Assembly: GCA_039111635.1 (NCBI GenBank)
Contig: JBCAQO010000013.1
Coordinates: forward strand, 124,001-188,000
DNA: 64,000 bases
Source: Heterobasidion occidentale
Lineage: Eukaryota; Basidiomycota; Agaricomycetes; Russulales; Bondarzewiaceae
Reading direction: 5' to 3'
In this document: positions 24,704 to 37,098 of the stretch, piece by piece
Position numbering within the stretch: the stretch's first letter is position 1
Layout: each line of letters opens with the position of its first letter
Position numbers and translations under genes: made by a program
Notes under the pieces: generated by a model
Databases searched by the model: none
The model's input: the letters and a program-made list of their open reading frames with translations, nothing else
Told to the model about the DNA's origin: nothing

Positions 24704-26318
24704 CTAATTGGTTTTGCCAAGATAGTCAATTTTCACATCAACATCATGGAGTAGCTCGATCGCAGATGCCAAAGACTCAGACCCGGATAATTCTCCCGAA
24801 GTAGTTGTGAGATTGGCGAGGACGTTTCCCTCTTCTTCAACCAAGTCTTGAGCCTCATCGCTGCGAGGAAGTAATCCAAAATCCAAGCAATCTGGAGCAA
24901 ACGAGACGGACACAGGATCGGACAATGACTTCGGTGAGATATCGTCCAAGACCGCAGCACGAACATGACCTCCGTCGGCTTCAAGAGTGGCATGAAGATC
25001 ATCGTAGGATGAAGTTGATCTACTGCCGATGAGCGAAGGGTTGGAACCGTGGGAGCTAAGAGGCTGATGGTCGCCAGACACAGGGAAAGAAGTCGACTTC
25101 GGGGCCGCAAGTCCAACTGAGGCCACTAGATTCGCAGTCGCCGAAACGACGGCTGTGACAGTTACACCAGTATCAATGCCAGTCAATTCCAGGGCGTCTT
25201 CAAGAATAGTTGTTGTGGCATTGATAGCTCCCAACGCAAGGGATGCGTCGATACTGCCGCGTACATCATCGTTCCGTTTGACCTGCTTGACTAGCGGAGC
25301 GGGGGATGGACCACCTTCTGGAATGCATGCATCTCTGGTGAGACTGATCTCGAAACCGTCTCGGCAGCGGTCGACGACGCATTTGCCAGCGAGACATTGA
25401 ACATCAAGAACATCCGATAGAGCGCTGCAATCGATGCCTACAGAATCTTGCTCAGAAGAAAGGGAAAATGGATGGGGTATCACGCATCCACCACCTGTAG
25501 CGTATGGCATATGAACTGTATTCGGGTGAAATTAGGAGTTTGCCTTACAGCTCTGAAGCGTGACCTGGGTATCGAGACACTCAAATCCGGCGGAGCCGTG
25601 ATCGACGCCGCAGACGGTTTCATCGGAGGTGCACGTCAGCTGTGCATTGTCCAACGTTCTCACACCATGCGTATTGACCGCTTTGAGTTGCCTCTTGGAG
25701 CGAGGAACAGCAGAGCCGCATCCCTGCAACCACGGTTTAAAAAGACCCTCAACAAGAAAATATGAGCGACCCACCTTGGAAAAATGAGCGCATTGACCGT
25801 TGCATTCGGAATATGGAGGAGGACAATCACAATGACCTCCGCGGGGTACGTACGGAGGATTGCAGCTATGGCCGCAGGGATCGTTCATAGAACACAAAGG
25901 AGTGGAATGCGCAGGGTACGTGCAGTGCCGTGAGCCGGGTGCTGAGTTGATCTTCAGAAACCAGGCATTAGCAGTCAAATTGCATGCAAAAGCGTCAGAA
26001 AATACTCGCGATTGCAGACAAAAAGGCATCGACAACAACGTTTCCAAGCAAATCAGTGAGAACTTTGAGGTTGGCGTTTGTCTTGAGAGCAAGGGGAAGC
26101 GCAGAGAGGCACAGGCAGAGGTCAAGATCGGCGAGGATATCTGTTGGGATACCGATGATGTTGGCCTGAGCGAGCGCGTCGGTGTCGATATATGCGCATA
26201 CATCGAGCAAAGCCCGGGACTCATGATGCTGGCGCAAAGGGCGGTCCAGACGAGCGAAAGCGCAAGGGAGAACAAAATACAACGCAGAAAGCAGGGGAAC
26301 AAGTGATGTGAGACGCAT
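24704..26318 (-). CDS. CPL1-like secreted cysteine-rich protein
   Basis: Four exons, 26318-26006, 25941-25775, 25723-25549 and 25494-24704, give an intact product of about 481 residues. It starts with a signal peptide (MRLTSLVPLLSALYFVLP, then CAFA). A Cys-rich EGF-like segment (CSMNDPCGHSCNPPY, CDCPPPYSECNGQC) follows. The C-terminal part has the CPL1-like domain signature: SCGGCV spliced across the last intron, then GIDCSALSDV, DVQCLAGKCVV and DRCRDGFE. Beyond this is a Ser/Thr-rich low-complexity tail. In Cryptococcus, CPL1 is a secreted capsule-related effector. Here, function is inferred only as an extracellular or cell-surface protein. TATATATA lies about 80 nt upstream of the ATG. Phases agree throughout when the second exon is taken to start at 25941 (after CTCAG). 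Confidence 0.85.
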
Positions 26319-27077
26319 AACTAGCCGACGGAGGTGGTTCAACAAAGAAGAAGTGGAGGAATGTGAGAAACGGAAGGAGGAAGGGTGTGGAGGCAAGTAT
26401 ATATACCGTTTTGAAGTCGTCTAGAAAGGGAAGCCAAGTTTTCCGATCGGCCACTCGTAACATGCACTCTGCTCGGGAAGAAGTGCATAGGATCATGACC
26501 GAGATAACCGTAAAAAATCGAGGTAAACCAAGGTGTCCAAGAACAAGGTTATGTGCTTGACGAAAAAACCTGGAGCATGTTCTCGGAGACCATTTGTGAT
26601 AAGCTCGATAATCTCACAGTAGAATGATGCCACAAAGTTCCCGGAGAGTCAAGAGGAGACATATCGTGACATCGAGTCAGAGAAGTGTCAGAGAAGCAGC
26701 TGAGGTCGGAGCTTGAAATAGATTTAGTGCCGCTTCGGCAGCCTCTTCCCGCCGCTACAGATTCCCTCAGCCTCCATTCAAGTGCACTCCTCCTGGCCTT
26801 GCCAACGCCTCTTTTGGAGTATCTGCCAGCTCGCGCACAGGCTCTTTGCCTGCCCACCGGCCTTATTGGCCCTTGAGCATCTACGAACATCCCTTGTGCG
26901 AGTCAAGCTCTTCCGGGCATGGAGATGGCAATCTGTATCTTCAGACATGTTCTGTAGCTCACACGCGAACATAGTCTCTTTTCGGCTGTTGAGGCATGTA
27001 CAACCAGACAACGACAGGTTTGGCATTCTGCTAGCTCTACGAAGTCACACAGTCTCAATCCCTATAGAGCAAAGTCC
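26319..27077. other. Intergenic spacer with TATA-like tract
   Basis: Contains a TATATATA tract at about 26397-26408, suited to the CPL1-like gene promoter on the minus strand. Otherwise nothing was recognised. Confidence 0.45.
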
Positions 27078-28010
27078 CTATGTTATCATCTTTTCATCAA
27101 TCGTTCCCCACCTACGCTCCATCTCTGTCAGGAGTCGCTCCCATCGTCCTCCATCCCACTCTTTGACCCGTTTCCACGCCTCATCCCGACTGATGTTTCG
27201 AATCATCATAAGCACTGCGGTCACTGCAAAATCCGCGTAGGTCACTCCCGGCGACTGGAACACAGAGATCTCATTCGCAGACCCCCCCGCCTCGTCCCTC
27301 CTTTCACTTTCATAAAACTTCTCGCCTTCTTCCGCCACCTGTGCGAGGACCCTGAATGCCGCGCGGAGTGTGGCCCACGCCTTCTCCCGCTCGGCTTCTC
27401 CGTGCACCTGCAGATCCTCCAGCCGTCCCAGGCCTCGGGACCTGGGCTTGCGGATCGCGTAGTCGACCTGATCGATCGGAAGCTTCGTATCGTACAGCGC
27501 GAGGGTGAAAAGATCGTAGAGTGGGGGCTTGAGCACGTTTTGCACGTGGTGCTCGACGAGGGCGTGCAAAGCGCGTGATCGCGCAGGGAACAGCTCGCGC
27601 GAGTATGGGTAGTCGTCTCCTGCTCCCGGAGCAGGAAGAGAAGCCTCCGGGTATGCTTTCTCGAGGTACTCGATGATGCGAGTCGAGTCTGAGAGACGCA
27701 CGGGATCAGCAGAAGCTACACGAAGCTGTGGTGTATAGTCGATCAGGGCTGGGAGGGTGTAATGGGGACCGCCGTCAGACTTCGTTCCGGATGCTGGGAT
27801 GCCGTTCTCGATGCATGTCGGTGTCGCGAGGGACGTGGGCGTCCATTGGGTGGTGTAGGCGAGTCGTTTGAAGTTGAGTACGAACCTGAGAGCTCGCATC
27901 CGTCCTTGGCTGTGAGATGGACTAATATTGGTCAAATAGAGTACTCACCGGAGTTTCCATGTATTTGGAGAGGTCGGGATCCCAACCTGTGTCGGTATGT
28001 CGAAGAACAT
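27078..28010 (-). CDS. Fungal etherase-like glutathione S-transferase (GST 2)
   Basis: Two exons, 28010-27949 and 27909-27078, join in phase. The start MFFDIPTQVGIPTSPNTWKL carries the SPNTWK segment typical of fungal etherase-like GSTs. It is followed by RALRFVLNFKRLAYTTQW, the YTLPALIDY turn and DSTRIIEYLEKAYPEASL. The C-terminal helical domain contains VTYADFAVTAVLM and ends in an EWDGGRWERLL motif, mirrored in GST 1 (WGGGRWARLWE). The product is about 297 residues, larger than usual because of a loop with RKPRSRGLG and EKFYESERRDE. The probable role is glutathione-dependent modification of aromatics. GST 1 and GST 2 are diverged paralogues rather than a recent tandem copy. Confidence 0.88.
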
Positions 28011-29164
28011 GACCTTGGTAGGGAACTTTTGCATGGCCGATGGAGATACTGTCCACCACGGCCTGCCTCCAATTGTAACCTTTTATATGATCCAGGGACT
28101 CTTCGGCGCGTGATATACACTCTGGATACCCGAACTCGCCTTTCCCGGATGGTTTCTCTCGAAGGAGGTAAAAAAAGCTACAGTTTCAGCAAATGAGGAG
28201 AGGCAGCTGACACGGAAAAGGTCGGTGAGAGGCAGGGCGCTATATATATATCACGACGCAGATGCATGCGTTTTCACCAGCTTTCCGAGTTACCGCAAGA
28301 CGGTGACGTACGACGTCTTGGCCATACTCACATGAGGGCTGGCATAGCTGCAGTTCGTCATTTGCGTAGTCGAGTAGCTGAAGCTAGCTGAAGGCATCGT
28401 GCAGGCAAATTTGAATGCTCAAAGAAAATGAATCGTGCACCGACCTCTGACCGAGTGATGAGCTAACACTTATTAAAACAATGCAGCAGGGTGGATGTCA
28501 GCATGGTAGGAATTTGGTAGACAACGCACATAGATTCTCGATTATAGAGTCTTTCTATGTCCCAGCGACGTCTGCTCAGCAGACTGATTGATAGTCGAGA
28601 ACAAAGGTAGCGGCTTGAGTTAGGGTGATCCAAGCTTTCAGTCCAAAAATTCTTGACGCGCACGTCATCAATCATGGCAACAACTTTGGTGATTTTCCCT
28701 GAACCTTCGAAGGGGTCTCAGGATATCTGTGGGAGAGCGTGCAATAAGATCTTCCCGCTGAGTGTCTAGTATATAGCAAACAGCGCGTGCCAAACAAGTA
28801 CACACCGAAGCAATATTCCTACTGGCTCAACAGAAGGCGAGGCCTTTAAGTTGTCTTCTGCTTGTTGTCTCCCAACGACAAACTGCTTTAACTAGAATTC
28901 ATGCATCTTTGCTATTTTCAAGAGGCGCTCTCCGAACAGGACAATGGTTTTCTCATTGCTTCTTGTATCTTTCCCAGGCTCAAAATACCCTTGTGACGTC
29001 CTCATCATTCGGATCGTGCAATCCGCTGGTTAAGTAGCGCGATCCGTCCCCGGCAGGCATCGGCATACTGTGATGGCAGAAGCTCTGCACTGTGCAGACG
29101 CCCTACAGACCACGACCTCGCTTTCACCGCTCTTCGACATCGTGGCCGATCTTGTGACGTGTCG
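28011..29164. other. Divergent promoter region, GST 2 and D-lactate dehydrogenase
   Basis: Head-to-head 1.15 kb spacer with a (TA)n tract near 28241-28252. No supported gene. Confidence 0.5.
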
Positions 29165-31653
29165 ATGCTTGTTTCTCGTTGTCTTCGTGCGTCCCCTGCG
29201 AGTAAAGGTGTATTCAGGCGCAGTTTCTTCACGAACGGCGCGTCATCTCGCTCTTCTGGAAAAGTGTTGACGGGGGGAGTGATAACATTACTCATCGGCG
29301 GCGCCTCTGGATTTGCGCTATCCAACTATCTTCGCTCTCACAAAGCGGACATACCAATCCCTCAGCCGACGCATCCCACTAAGCCTCAATATGGTTCTGA
29401 AGCTGACTTGACGAATGCGCTTGACGCTTTGCGCAAGGCATTCCCTGACGACAACATCGTTTCCACGGACGAGGGCGAGAGGCTGTCTTATGCTCTTGGT
29501 GTAGCTTATCCTCCACCCGGTACGTTAGCATTCAGTTGTCAGAATTTCGCACTGCCTGGCTCACACATCCTCTCATCTGAAGTCACACCTCACAGGTCGT
29601 TGTGCACGCCCGTTCCACCGAGGACGTTGTCACAGTGGTTAATATTTCTCGCAAATTCCGCATACCAGTCGTTCCCTACACTGGTGGGACAGGCCTTGAA
29701 AAGGGTATCGAAGGGGTAAAGAGCTTGCCATCTTTCTTCAAGGCGTGTACCCATCTTCTGATGCGGATTTTATGATGTGTAGTTGAAATCAGGCACTATT
29801 TGCATCGACCTCTCTGGAATGGACAGGATTCTGGAAATCAACGGTTGGTGTATTACGCAACGTTTTTGATGCTACCGTATTAAAAAAAATTCTCAGAGGC
29901 GAACGCAGATGTCGTCGTCCAGGCTGGCGTATCCTGGAATGTCCTCAACGACACGCTCAAGGAGAAGGGTAAGCACATCTCTGGACATATTCGCCTAATT
30001 TTGATCACCAAGGAATATCCTATGCACAGGCATTCCTTTGTTTTTCCCTGTGTGTGCAGGTTCTTATTACTGAAAATCTCTGCTAATGTCATTTTAGCTT
30101 GATCCAGGCCTAGGCGCAACAATCGGAGGCATGATCAGCACGGGATGTTCTGGAAGTATGCCCAATCTATATAGCGTCAGCCTCTCATCGACCAGATATC
30201 TGACAATTTCAGCAAACGCAATGCGATACGGCACTGCGCGAGGCGAATGGATACTGAATATGGTGAATGGTCATCATTAAATCCATATGTGTACCTTGTT
30301 TGACCGCATTTTATCACGTAGACTGTCGTCCTCCCATCTGGCAAAGTCATCAAGACTAGACAGCGCGCCCGAAAATCCTCTGCAGGTTTTGACCTCGGTA
30401 AATTGTTTGTTGGCGCGGAAGGTACGCTAGGGATAATCACAGAAGGTAATTTCTTGTTTCGATATGGTGTGCACGCTCACCATCAAAATAGCTACCATAC
30501 GTCTTGCGCCAATACTCCCAACAACTGTGGCCGTTGTTCAATTCCCCTCCGTTCGTCATGCGACGGAAGCCGCTTGTGAGATTCTCAATCTCGGTGCACC
30601 AATCCGTACGTACAGTGTCTCACCCCACCTGTATAACTAATTCGCTTGCTGATATGTGGGAACAACTCAGAATGCGTCGAGCTCCTTGACTCAGATTTCT
30701 TGCGTGTCCTCTCCACATCGCCCTTACGTTCCACAAGCCAGCGTGGTGTCCAAGACACACTCTACGTCAAAATTCAAGGCGCACCCTCTCTTCCATCAGC
30801 CCCACCCGCCGACATGGACGCACAGATGTTAGCCACGTCGACACTGATGGAGCATGTCATGAAGAAGCACGGCGCAACTGGATATCAACTAGCGAAGGAC
30901 CGAGACGAGGCAGAAGCGCTTTGGGCGGAACGGCGAAGTGCCCTTTTTGTACTGACGGGCTATGCGCACGAACGCGGGCTCGTGGGCTACGGAATGGACG
31001 TTTGGTGCGTGCATTTCTTGAAGACTTGCCATGCGTATTCGGGGGGTTGATGCCGTATCGGATATATGCTGCGTTGGTTGTGCCTTTATATGCACAGCGT
31101 GCCGGTCTCGAAGCTCCCGGATCTGGTCGACGTTGCAAAGAGGGAGTTCGAAAAAGCTGGGCTGTTTGGGCCCATCCTAGGGCATGTGGGCGATGGTAAA
31201 GTGATTTGTCTGCTGCGCCGCGCGCCACACCGCTCATTGCAAACGCACGCGACACTTTATCTCTATGTAGGCAACTTTCACGCTTTCTTAACATACAAGG
31301 ACGAAGAGGATCTCAAACGCGTCTACGCGGCGGCTGACAAAATTGTTGAGACAGCCATCGCTTTGGAAGGTACATGTACGTCGTTGATTTCCTGCGAAAC
31401 ATCATGATTTGGTGATGATTGAAGGACTGTAATGGTCAGGTACAGGAGAGCATGGTGTTGGGACCGGAAAGAAGAAGTACCTCGATTCGGAACTGGGAAC
31501 CGAGACCGTCAGGACGATGAAGAGGATCAAGGCGACTCTAGACCCACTTGGGCTATTTAATCCTGGAAAGGTAGGACTGTCATGGATCACCACGCCTACG
31601 ATTGAACTAAATCTTATCGTACTTAGCTATACCCAGACTCGCTGGATGAGTAA
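29165..31653 (+). CDS. DLD1: Mitochondrial D-lactate dehydrogenase (cytochrome), FAD-linked
   Basis: Fourteen exons: 29165-29519, 29596-29715, 29783-29843, 29897-29968, 30030-30049, 30098-30155, 30213-30262, 30322-30445, 30492-30605, 30671-31004, 31098-31195, 31271-31369, 31440-31570 and 31627-31653. The Arg/Ser-rich N-terminus suggests a mitochondrial presequence, followed by a short hydrophobic segment ([16 protein letters not shown]), consistent with inner-membrane anchoring. The FAD-binding domain shows [43 protein letters not shown] and [14 protein letters not shown]. The C-terminal oxidase domain ends with [20 protein letters not shown] and PLGLFNPGK. It oxidises D-lactate and passes electrons to cytochrome c. 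From exon 2 to 14 all phases agree. Only the exon 1 to exon 2 junction is off by one, so a base may be missing or wrong near 29519-29596. Confidence 0.92.
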
Positions 31654-32215
31654 AGGATGTGTGACCTACTATGTACATCATCAATCTAGGGCTCTTTGAC
31701 CCTCCAAAGCTTCCCCGCTGTGCAAGGATTAATTTTGGAATGACTTTGCCATATGCTGGCTCTCGCAGATCTATCGGTGAGTTCATCTTTCGGAGGGATA
31801 GACACTCGAACATCGGGGACATAAGTAAAACATCACGCGCCTTGTGAAAATATGGTCATGCTCCATACTCCCTCTAACTGCAGCCGACGAACAGAAGCTG
31901 AGACTCCATCTGACCTTGGTCTTGAGCGGGTCGTCACTGCTCTTGCGGGCCGTCCACTCTATTGGAACACTGTGCTATTTTGTATATCACCGCACATCTC
32001 ATCTGACTGTCCCTAAAAGGTCAGAATGACAGCAAATATTCTCCGCCCCTCCTTGAAGGTATATGTACATTGGCTTTCGCTTCCACTCGAAGCATACTCG
32101 TTGCTACAAAACTGCTATAGTTTTTGGGATATATAAACCTCTCGGATCTGAAGGCTGCCTTCGCCACCACAGAATCTATACCTTTTCGAACACGACAGCC
32201 GACCTTCGCCTCGAT
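31654..32215. other. Intergenic spacer
   Basis: Holds the D-lactate dehydrogenase 3' end and the GH12 A promoter. No gene was recognised. Confidence 0.45.
32130..32137 (+). promoter_or_regulatory. TATA box of GH12 A
   Basis: TATATAAA lies 79 nt upstream of the ATG at 32216. The paralogue GH12 B has TATAAA at almost the same distance, which supports the call. Confidence 0.5.
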
Positions 32216-33222
32216 ATGTCTCTCCCACTCTTCTTACTTTTCCTCCCACTTCTCTCTCTTGCTTCGCCTTCTGGACACGTTCGTCGTCAATCCGACACAT
32301 CCGTTCACTGTGGTACTTGGGACAGTGTCACAACCGGCCCCTACAGCATCAACCTCGACCAATGGGGTGCAACTGGTTCAACATCTGGAGAATCCTGTGC
32401 GCGCTGGATTTCACTCAGCGGTACGACGGCGGCTTGGGTCAACAATTGGACATGGACCGGCGGAGCGGGCGTTAAGAGCTACACAGACCTTCAGCCCAAC
32501 GAAGGAATAAATCAACGGCTTTCCGCTATCAGTAGCATGCCAGTGCGTCTCACATCACTCCTTTCAAGCTGCAGAAGTACTGATGTCTTCAACGGTGTAT
32601 ATAGTCGAAATGGTCTTGGAGCCAGAGCACAAGTGGATCGATTGTGGCCAACGTCGCGTACGATTTCTTCACGTCCACCTCGTCTAGTGGATCGGCCTCG
32701 AATGAGATCATGATTTGGCTCGCCAACTTGAACGCGGGCCCCATATCGTCTGCTTATGGGTCAGACGGTTTGCCAACGCCTATCGCTAGCAGCATTTCTA
32801 TTGCTGGAAATTTTGGTAGATAAAGATCAGCCAGGCTCAGCGTGCTAGCCGACTCACCCATTCAAAAGGAATCTATATCAGGGCTCTAACGGGGCGAACA
32901 ACGTGTTCTCCTTCTTGCCTTCAAGCAGTGGAACAGAGATCACAAACTTCAGCGGTGACATCTTCGGCTTCTTTGATGTATACTCTTTCTTTGACAACTC
33001 CTTCCAATCTTTTTGTCTTACCGATTTTTATCTCTGCCCAGTACCTCATCTCGAATGAGAGCCTTCCGTCCTCTCAGTACCTCACCACTGCTCAAGCAGG
33101 TTCCGAAGCCACCTCTGGAACGGCTACCTTGACCACGTAAGTCCTCGCCGGTACTATGTCAATGTGCCTCATACCGACCAGCTTCTTCAAACAGGACTGC
33201 CTATAGTCTGTCGATCGAGTAG
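32216..33222 (+). CDS. GH12 endoglucanase/xyloglucanase, copy A, one frame break
   Basis: Exons 32216-32542, 32605-32815, 32869-32977, 33042-33136 and 33195-33222. A signal peptide ([17 protein letters not shown]) precedes the GH12 jelly-roll domain: [33 protein letters not shown], then [11 protein letters not shown] with the nucleophile Glu, [15 protein letters not shown], and AGSEATSG with the acid/base Glu near the end. It ends TAYSLSIE. The enzyme cleaves beta-1,4-glucan or xyloglucan in plant walls. Exon 2 is 211 nt, but the tandem copy B has 212 at the same point. Adding one T to the TTTT at 32811-32814 restores the conserved Trp before LYQG and the intron phase. The frame break is therefore one missing base, after the nucleophile codon. 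Confidence 0.88.
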
Positions 33223-33992
33223 TGTATATAAAATTTGTATACCAGCCTTGTATGCATATGGTTTTCTATTTGCTGCATTCCGCGTCTTCTCTTCCGGGAC
33301 GATACTCATTATCAGTCTCGAGAACATATATAGAAGAAAGTCCTGGCCAGCCACTCTCCGTTGCTATGTTACAGTACGGTCCTTCAATGATCTGCTAGCG
33401 GCAAGACCGCGCCGGCGGGCAGTAGCTGGTTGTCAAGTAGAATGAGTCATCTTGGGGCCCTGATCGGCCGCTGCCGAAAAGTAGCCCGTCGTAATTAGCC
33501 GACGCTCACTTTCTCCGAACTTCCTTTGAATCTCAATACTGAGACTACGGTTCGAATGTGTAAGGTTTCTCAATTGCTCTCCAAATCGACCTTCTTCTGT
33601 TCTTAATTCTCTTCGCATTTTTTCAGGTCGCAGCTCCGGCTGCACTTATTCCGGATGGTGCGCGATCGGGAAGGTCATAAACGTCGATCGGTCGACAATC
33701 ATTGACCGTCTTGGCCACGCTGCACGCGGACACAGCGCGGACCGACCGTTACAACGGAAAGATTTGCTGGTCCAAATGGCCGTGACATGCATCCAAGGTA
33801 TGCACATGGGTGTCCTCATCGATTCGCTTGATCCGAGCTTCAGAACTGTTCTCCCAGTCCCGGGGTGCATGTCACTGTTGCCATGGCCCAGTTGATTAGC
33901 TCCGGCATAGATCATATAAAGGCAAGGCCATGATTTTGCTCCGTTCAGCAACTTTCTTATACACTTCCGGCCTCGCATCTGCGCATATTATC
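33223..33992. other. Spacer between tandem GH12 genes
   Basis: 770 nt with no supported gene. It contains the TATAAA of copy B. Confidence 0.45.
33915..33920 (+). promoter_or_regulatory. TATA box of GH12 B
   Basis: TATAAA lies 73 nt upstream of the ATG at 33993, matching the position in copy A. Confidence 0.5.
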
Positions 33993-34963
33993 ATGTTCCT
34001 TCCACTCATTACACTCACGCTCCCTATTCTTGCCCTTGCGGCTCCTCTTTCCCGCCGACTTGACACCTCGAGCTATTGTGGTCACTGGGACACCATCCCT
34101 GCCGGCTCATACACCGTCTTGCTTGACCAATGGGGCACCAAAGGCGCAACCGGCCAGTCCTGTGCTCAATTGACCTCCCTCAGCGGTTCGAACCTTGCTT
34201 GGGTCACCGACTGGACGTGGTCTGGCGGAAACGGCATCAAGAGCTACACGAACGTGCAGCTTGACAAAGGCGTCAACCAACAACTCTCGGCTATCAAAAG
34301 CATGCCAGTGCGTTTTTGTTTTGTCTCTTTGAGCGGTTGTCACATATTCTATCGATGTAGTCGGCATGGTCGTGGAAACAGACCACCACCGGAAAGGTTG
34401 TCGCAGACGTCGCGTACGACCTGTTCACCTCGACTTCGGTTGGGGGCTCTAATGCGAACGAGATAATGATTTGGCTCGCCAACGTCAATGCCGGCCCTAT
34501 CTCCTACAACTGGAATGCTGACGGCACGGCGAAGCCCGTCGCGACTAGCGTCTCCATCGAGGGACACACTTGGTATGTCCCAGATCCGGGCTGGCAGACA
34601 AGTAGATTCTCATGATCATTGCACAGGGATGTGTACCATGGCTCAAACAACGCTAACCCTGTTTGGTCATTCTTGCCAACCTCCAACGCCCAAATTACCA
34701 ACTTCAGCGGCGATATATACAACTTCTTCAAGGTGAAGGCTATTTTCTCACCCATGAGGTTCCGATGTTAATGCCTGGCATTTTTTAGTACCATTTCGAA
34801 GCAAGGCCTTCCCTCTTCAATATCTTAAGACCGCACAAGCTGGTACAGAAGCAACCTCCGGAAGCGCAAAGCTGACAACGTACGTCGATAATATCAATAG
34901 ATATATATTAGCTCTAAATGTCCCTGGACTATTAGGACTAGATATAGTCTCGCAATCGAGTGA
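33993..34963 (+). pseudogene. GH12 copy B, frame breaks in penultimate exon
   Basis: Exons 33993-34307, 34361-34572, 34627-34732, 34789-34879 and 34936-34963 mirror copy A exon for exon. A signal peptide (MFLPLITLTLPILALA), the nucleophile segment [10 protein letters not shown] and the domain body are intact to about residue 210. The penultimate exon is 91 nt instead of 95. Aligned to copy A, it lacks two bases at about 34792 and two at about 34814, both in TC-rich stretches. As written, the frame leaves the family and stops at about 34874, losing the AGTEATSG segment with the catalytic acid/base Glu. The final exon still encodes the conserved RYSLAIE end. So it is either a recent pseudogene or a locally miscalled sequence. 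An alternative upstream ATG at 33930 is less likely. Confidence 0.75.
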
Positions 34964-35194
34964 ACCAACAAATTTCAGGTACTTGAATCCTCTTGATATG
35001 GTTATGATGTACTATCGTGTGGCCATTGGAAATGATGTTTCGACCGTTCTCGTGAACTGAGAGGCATGAGGAGGCTTGAGCACGAATGCAGAAAGACATG
35101 ATGAATTGATCGCTCTTCCAATTATCTCGGTATAACCCTTGGAAAAACCCCGGTTGCCTACAATAATCCGTACACCTTGCAATGATTAAAGTGT

Positions 35195-36399
35195 CTAGAC
35201 AATAAATTGCGCGTCTGTCATGCGACCGATGCCATCGTCACGTCCAGGTTCCACAACCGTGGTAAAAGCAGTTGTGCCCGTTCCATCTGCGCCTATCGCA
35301 CCTGCTATTTGGGGCATTGCTACTCGAACGATGACCATATAGAAAGCAATCGAAATTACTGGCACTGCCTATGAGGGAGACGAACGGTATATGAGCTACC
35401 AGCAGGTTGTAGAAATCAGGGGCTCATACCAAGTCCAAGGTAATCAGGATCCCGTTTTGATCGTTGACGAGACATAGAAGAGAAGCTAGCAGAGCGATAG
35501 TGTATATGGCGCCAGCATCGATGACCACAAATAAGATAGGTATCAGAGAGAATGCATAATACGCATCGGCTTTTTGAATGATTTTGTTTGCTCTCCAAAT
35601 TCTGAAAGACAAAAGTGCTGGAAAAATCATATCAAGGAATTGTTCACCACGGCATTGGGGAAAGATACGCACATGTATACAGAAAATTGGCGCTCAAAGT
35701 CAAGACATAGAAAGCTAGCATCCAGCCCAATGTCGCAGGAGATGAGGTGGCATAAGCCCAGATGCTAATAGCTCCAGTCACTGTGCACGGTTTGGGGTCA
35801 ATTTGCAGGTCGGGACAGGTCGATGACTGAACGTACCGCCAACTGCACACAGCATTATTATAGGCAGAATAACAATATAAAATGACTGCCAGACAACATA
35901 GCAGCGGTAGATCTGGTGTGTCATTTACTCAACTACTCAAAACTATTTCGGTTACATATATACGCACTATGATTGCGTCACCGGTGATCGTTTGCGACCA
36001 GTAAATAGCTAGTTTGAGTATGAACGCGAGCTCTGAGGAGTTTTGACCAATTATAGGGTATACATTATGAACCAGGCCTTGGATGCTGTAGTAAATATTA
36101 ATCCCGATATGCTAGCCATTCAAAGAAAAGATATCAGTGACATTCATAAGTAAAGGAGTTGACCTACGAGAGTACTGAATATGAAGAGCATAGCAGCCGT
36201 GAATAACATGGGAACACTAATGTCTTTCCTCGCCCGGCGAAGAAGAACCCATAACGTCTCAATGAACATCAACAAGGAAAAGCCTGAGAACCGTGAATAA
36301 GTTTACAGAGGATCGAGATGAAAGACTCGCACCATACAGAATAGCCTCTAATGCTATCGATATTACAGTAGCTTTACCTAGAGATAAATCGTGGGTCAT
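35195..36399 (-). CDS. Seven-transmembrane Agaricomycete protein of unknown function
   Basis: Seven exons, 36399-36333, 36283-36168, 36111-35968, 35912-35837, 35780-35673, 35617-35430 and 35368-35195, all in phase, give 290 residues. Hydrophobic helices include MTHDLSLGKATVISIALEAI, FSLLMFIETLWVLL, VPMLFTAAMLFIF, then IYRCYVVWQSFYIVILPIIM, LGWMLAFYVLTLSANFLY, LIPILFVVIDAGAIYTIALL and AVPVISIAFYMVIVRVA. The IYRCYVVW and FRIWRANK motifs are typical of a multi-copy Agaricomycete 7TM family often found near secreted enzymes. No ligand, enzyme activity or pathway is known to me. The C-terminal tail is short and hydrophilic. The gene is intact, and each intron is 49-61 nt. Confidence 0.8.
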
Positions 36400-37098
36400 G
36401 TTGGAGTCGGGATTAAGCAAGCCTCAGAGCAGGATGAAAAGCGTTGCCGCAAACCCTTTTCATAGTTCTCGGCATCATACAGTAACACGATCTCCGTCAT
36501 CGAAGTGACAGCGTATCAGTGCATAATGTTGAGTGCGGCCAAGCGGTGGACGAGCCACCCATTCGCGTGTGCGGATCCAGCCAAAGAGAGGCTGTTTCAG
36601 CCCCGACAGGATATCTAAAACGACCACATAAACCAATGACACGACCGTTTGGCAGGACTGGCCATCCAACTGCAACTCTCAATCCTGTATTAATGATGAA
36701 TGAATGTCCAACCACCATACCTTTCCTATTTGATTCATGGTTACTGCACAGCTAAAGTCCTCTTCGGGCGAGAATGACATCCCATGGCCCCGAGGCTCGA
36801 TTGCTGACTCACCGACCCCAGGTCAAATTAGGAATCGAATGACAGTAGCCCACGCTCTAAACGTATATGTGTGAGCAAAAATCAACGTATACGCGTTGAG
36901 ATACTTGTCCTTGGCGGTATCGTTGACGGAGAGAAGTGAGTCGAAGTCAAAATGATCTCCGCGTTACGCAGTTGCAGATGAAGCTCCGACTCAATTCTCG
37001 ACGTCGCAATCGCAGTGCAGCCGCTTGCGATCATTTCCAGTCCATCATGATATACACTAATACGCTCCAATCGTCACTCTGGTGCAAAGGCTATTCTG
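36400..37098. other. Intergenic spacer
   Basis: No supported gene or repeat. It lies upstream of the 7TM gene and downstream of the 239-residue gene. Confidence 0.45.
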
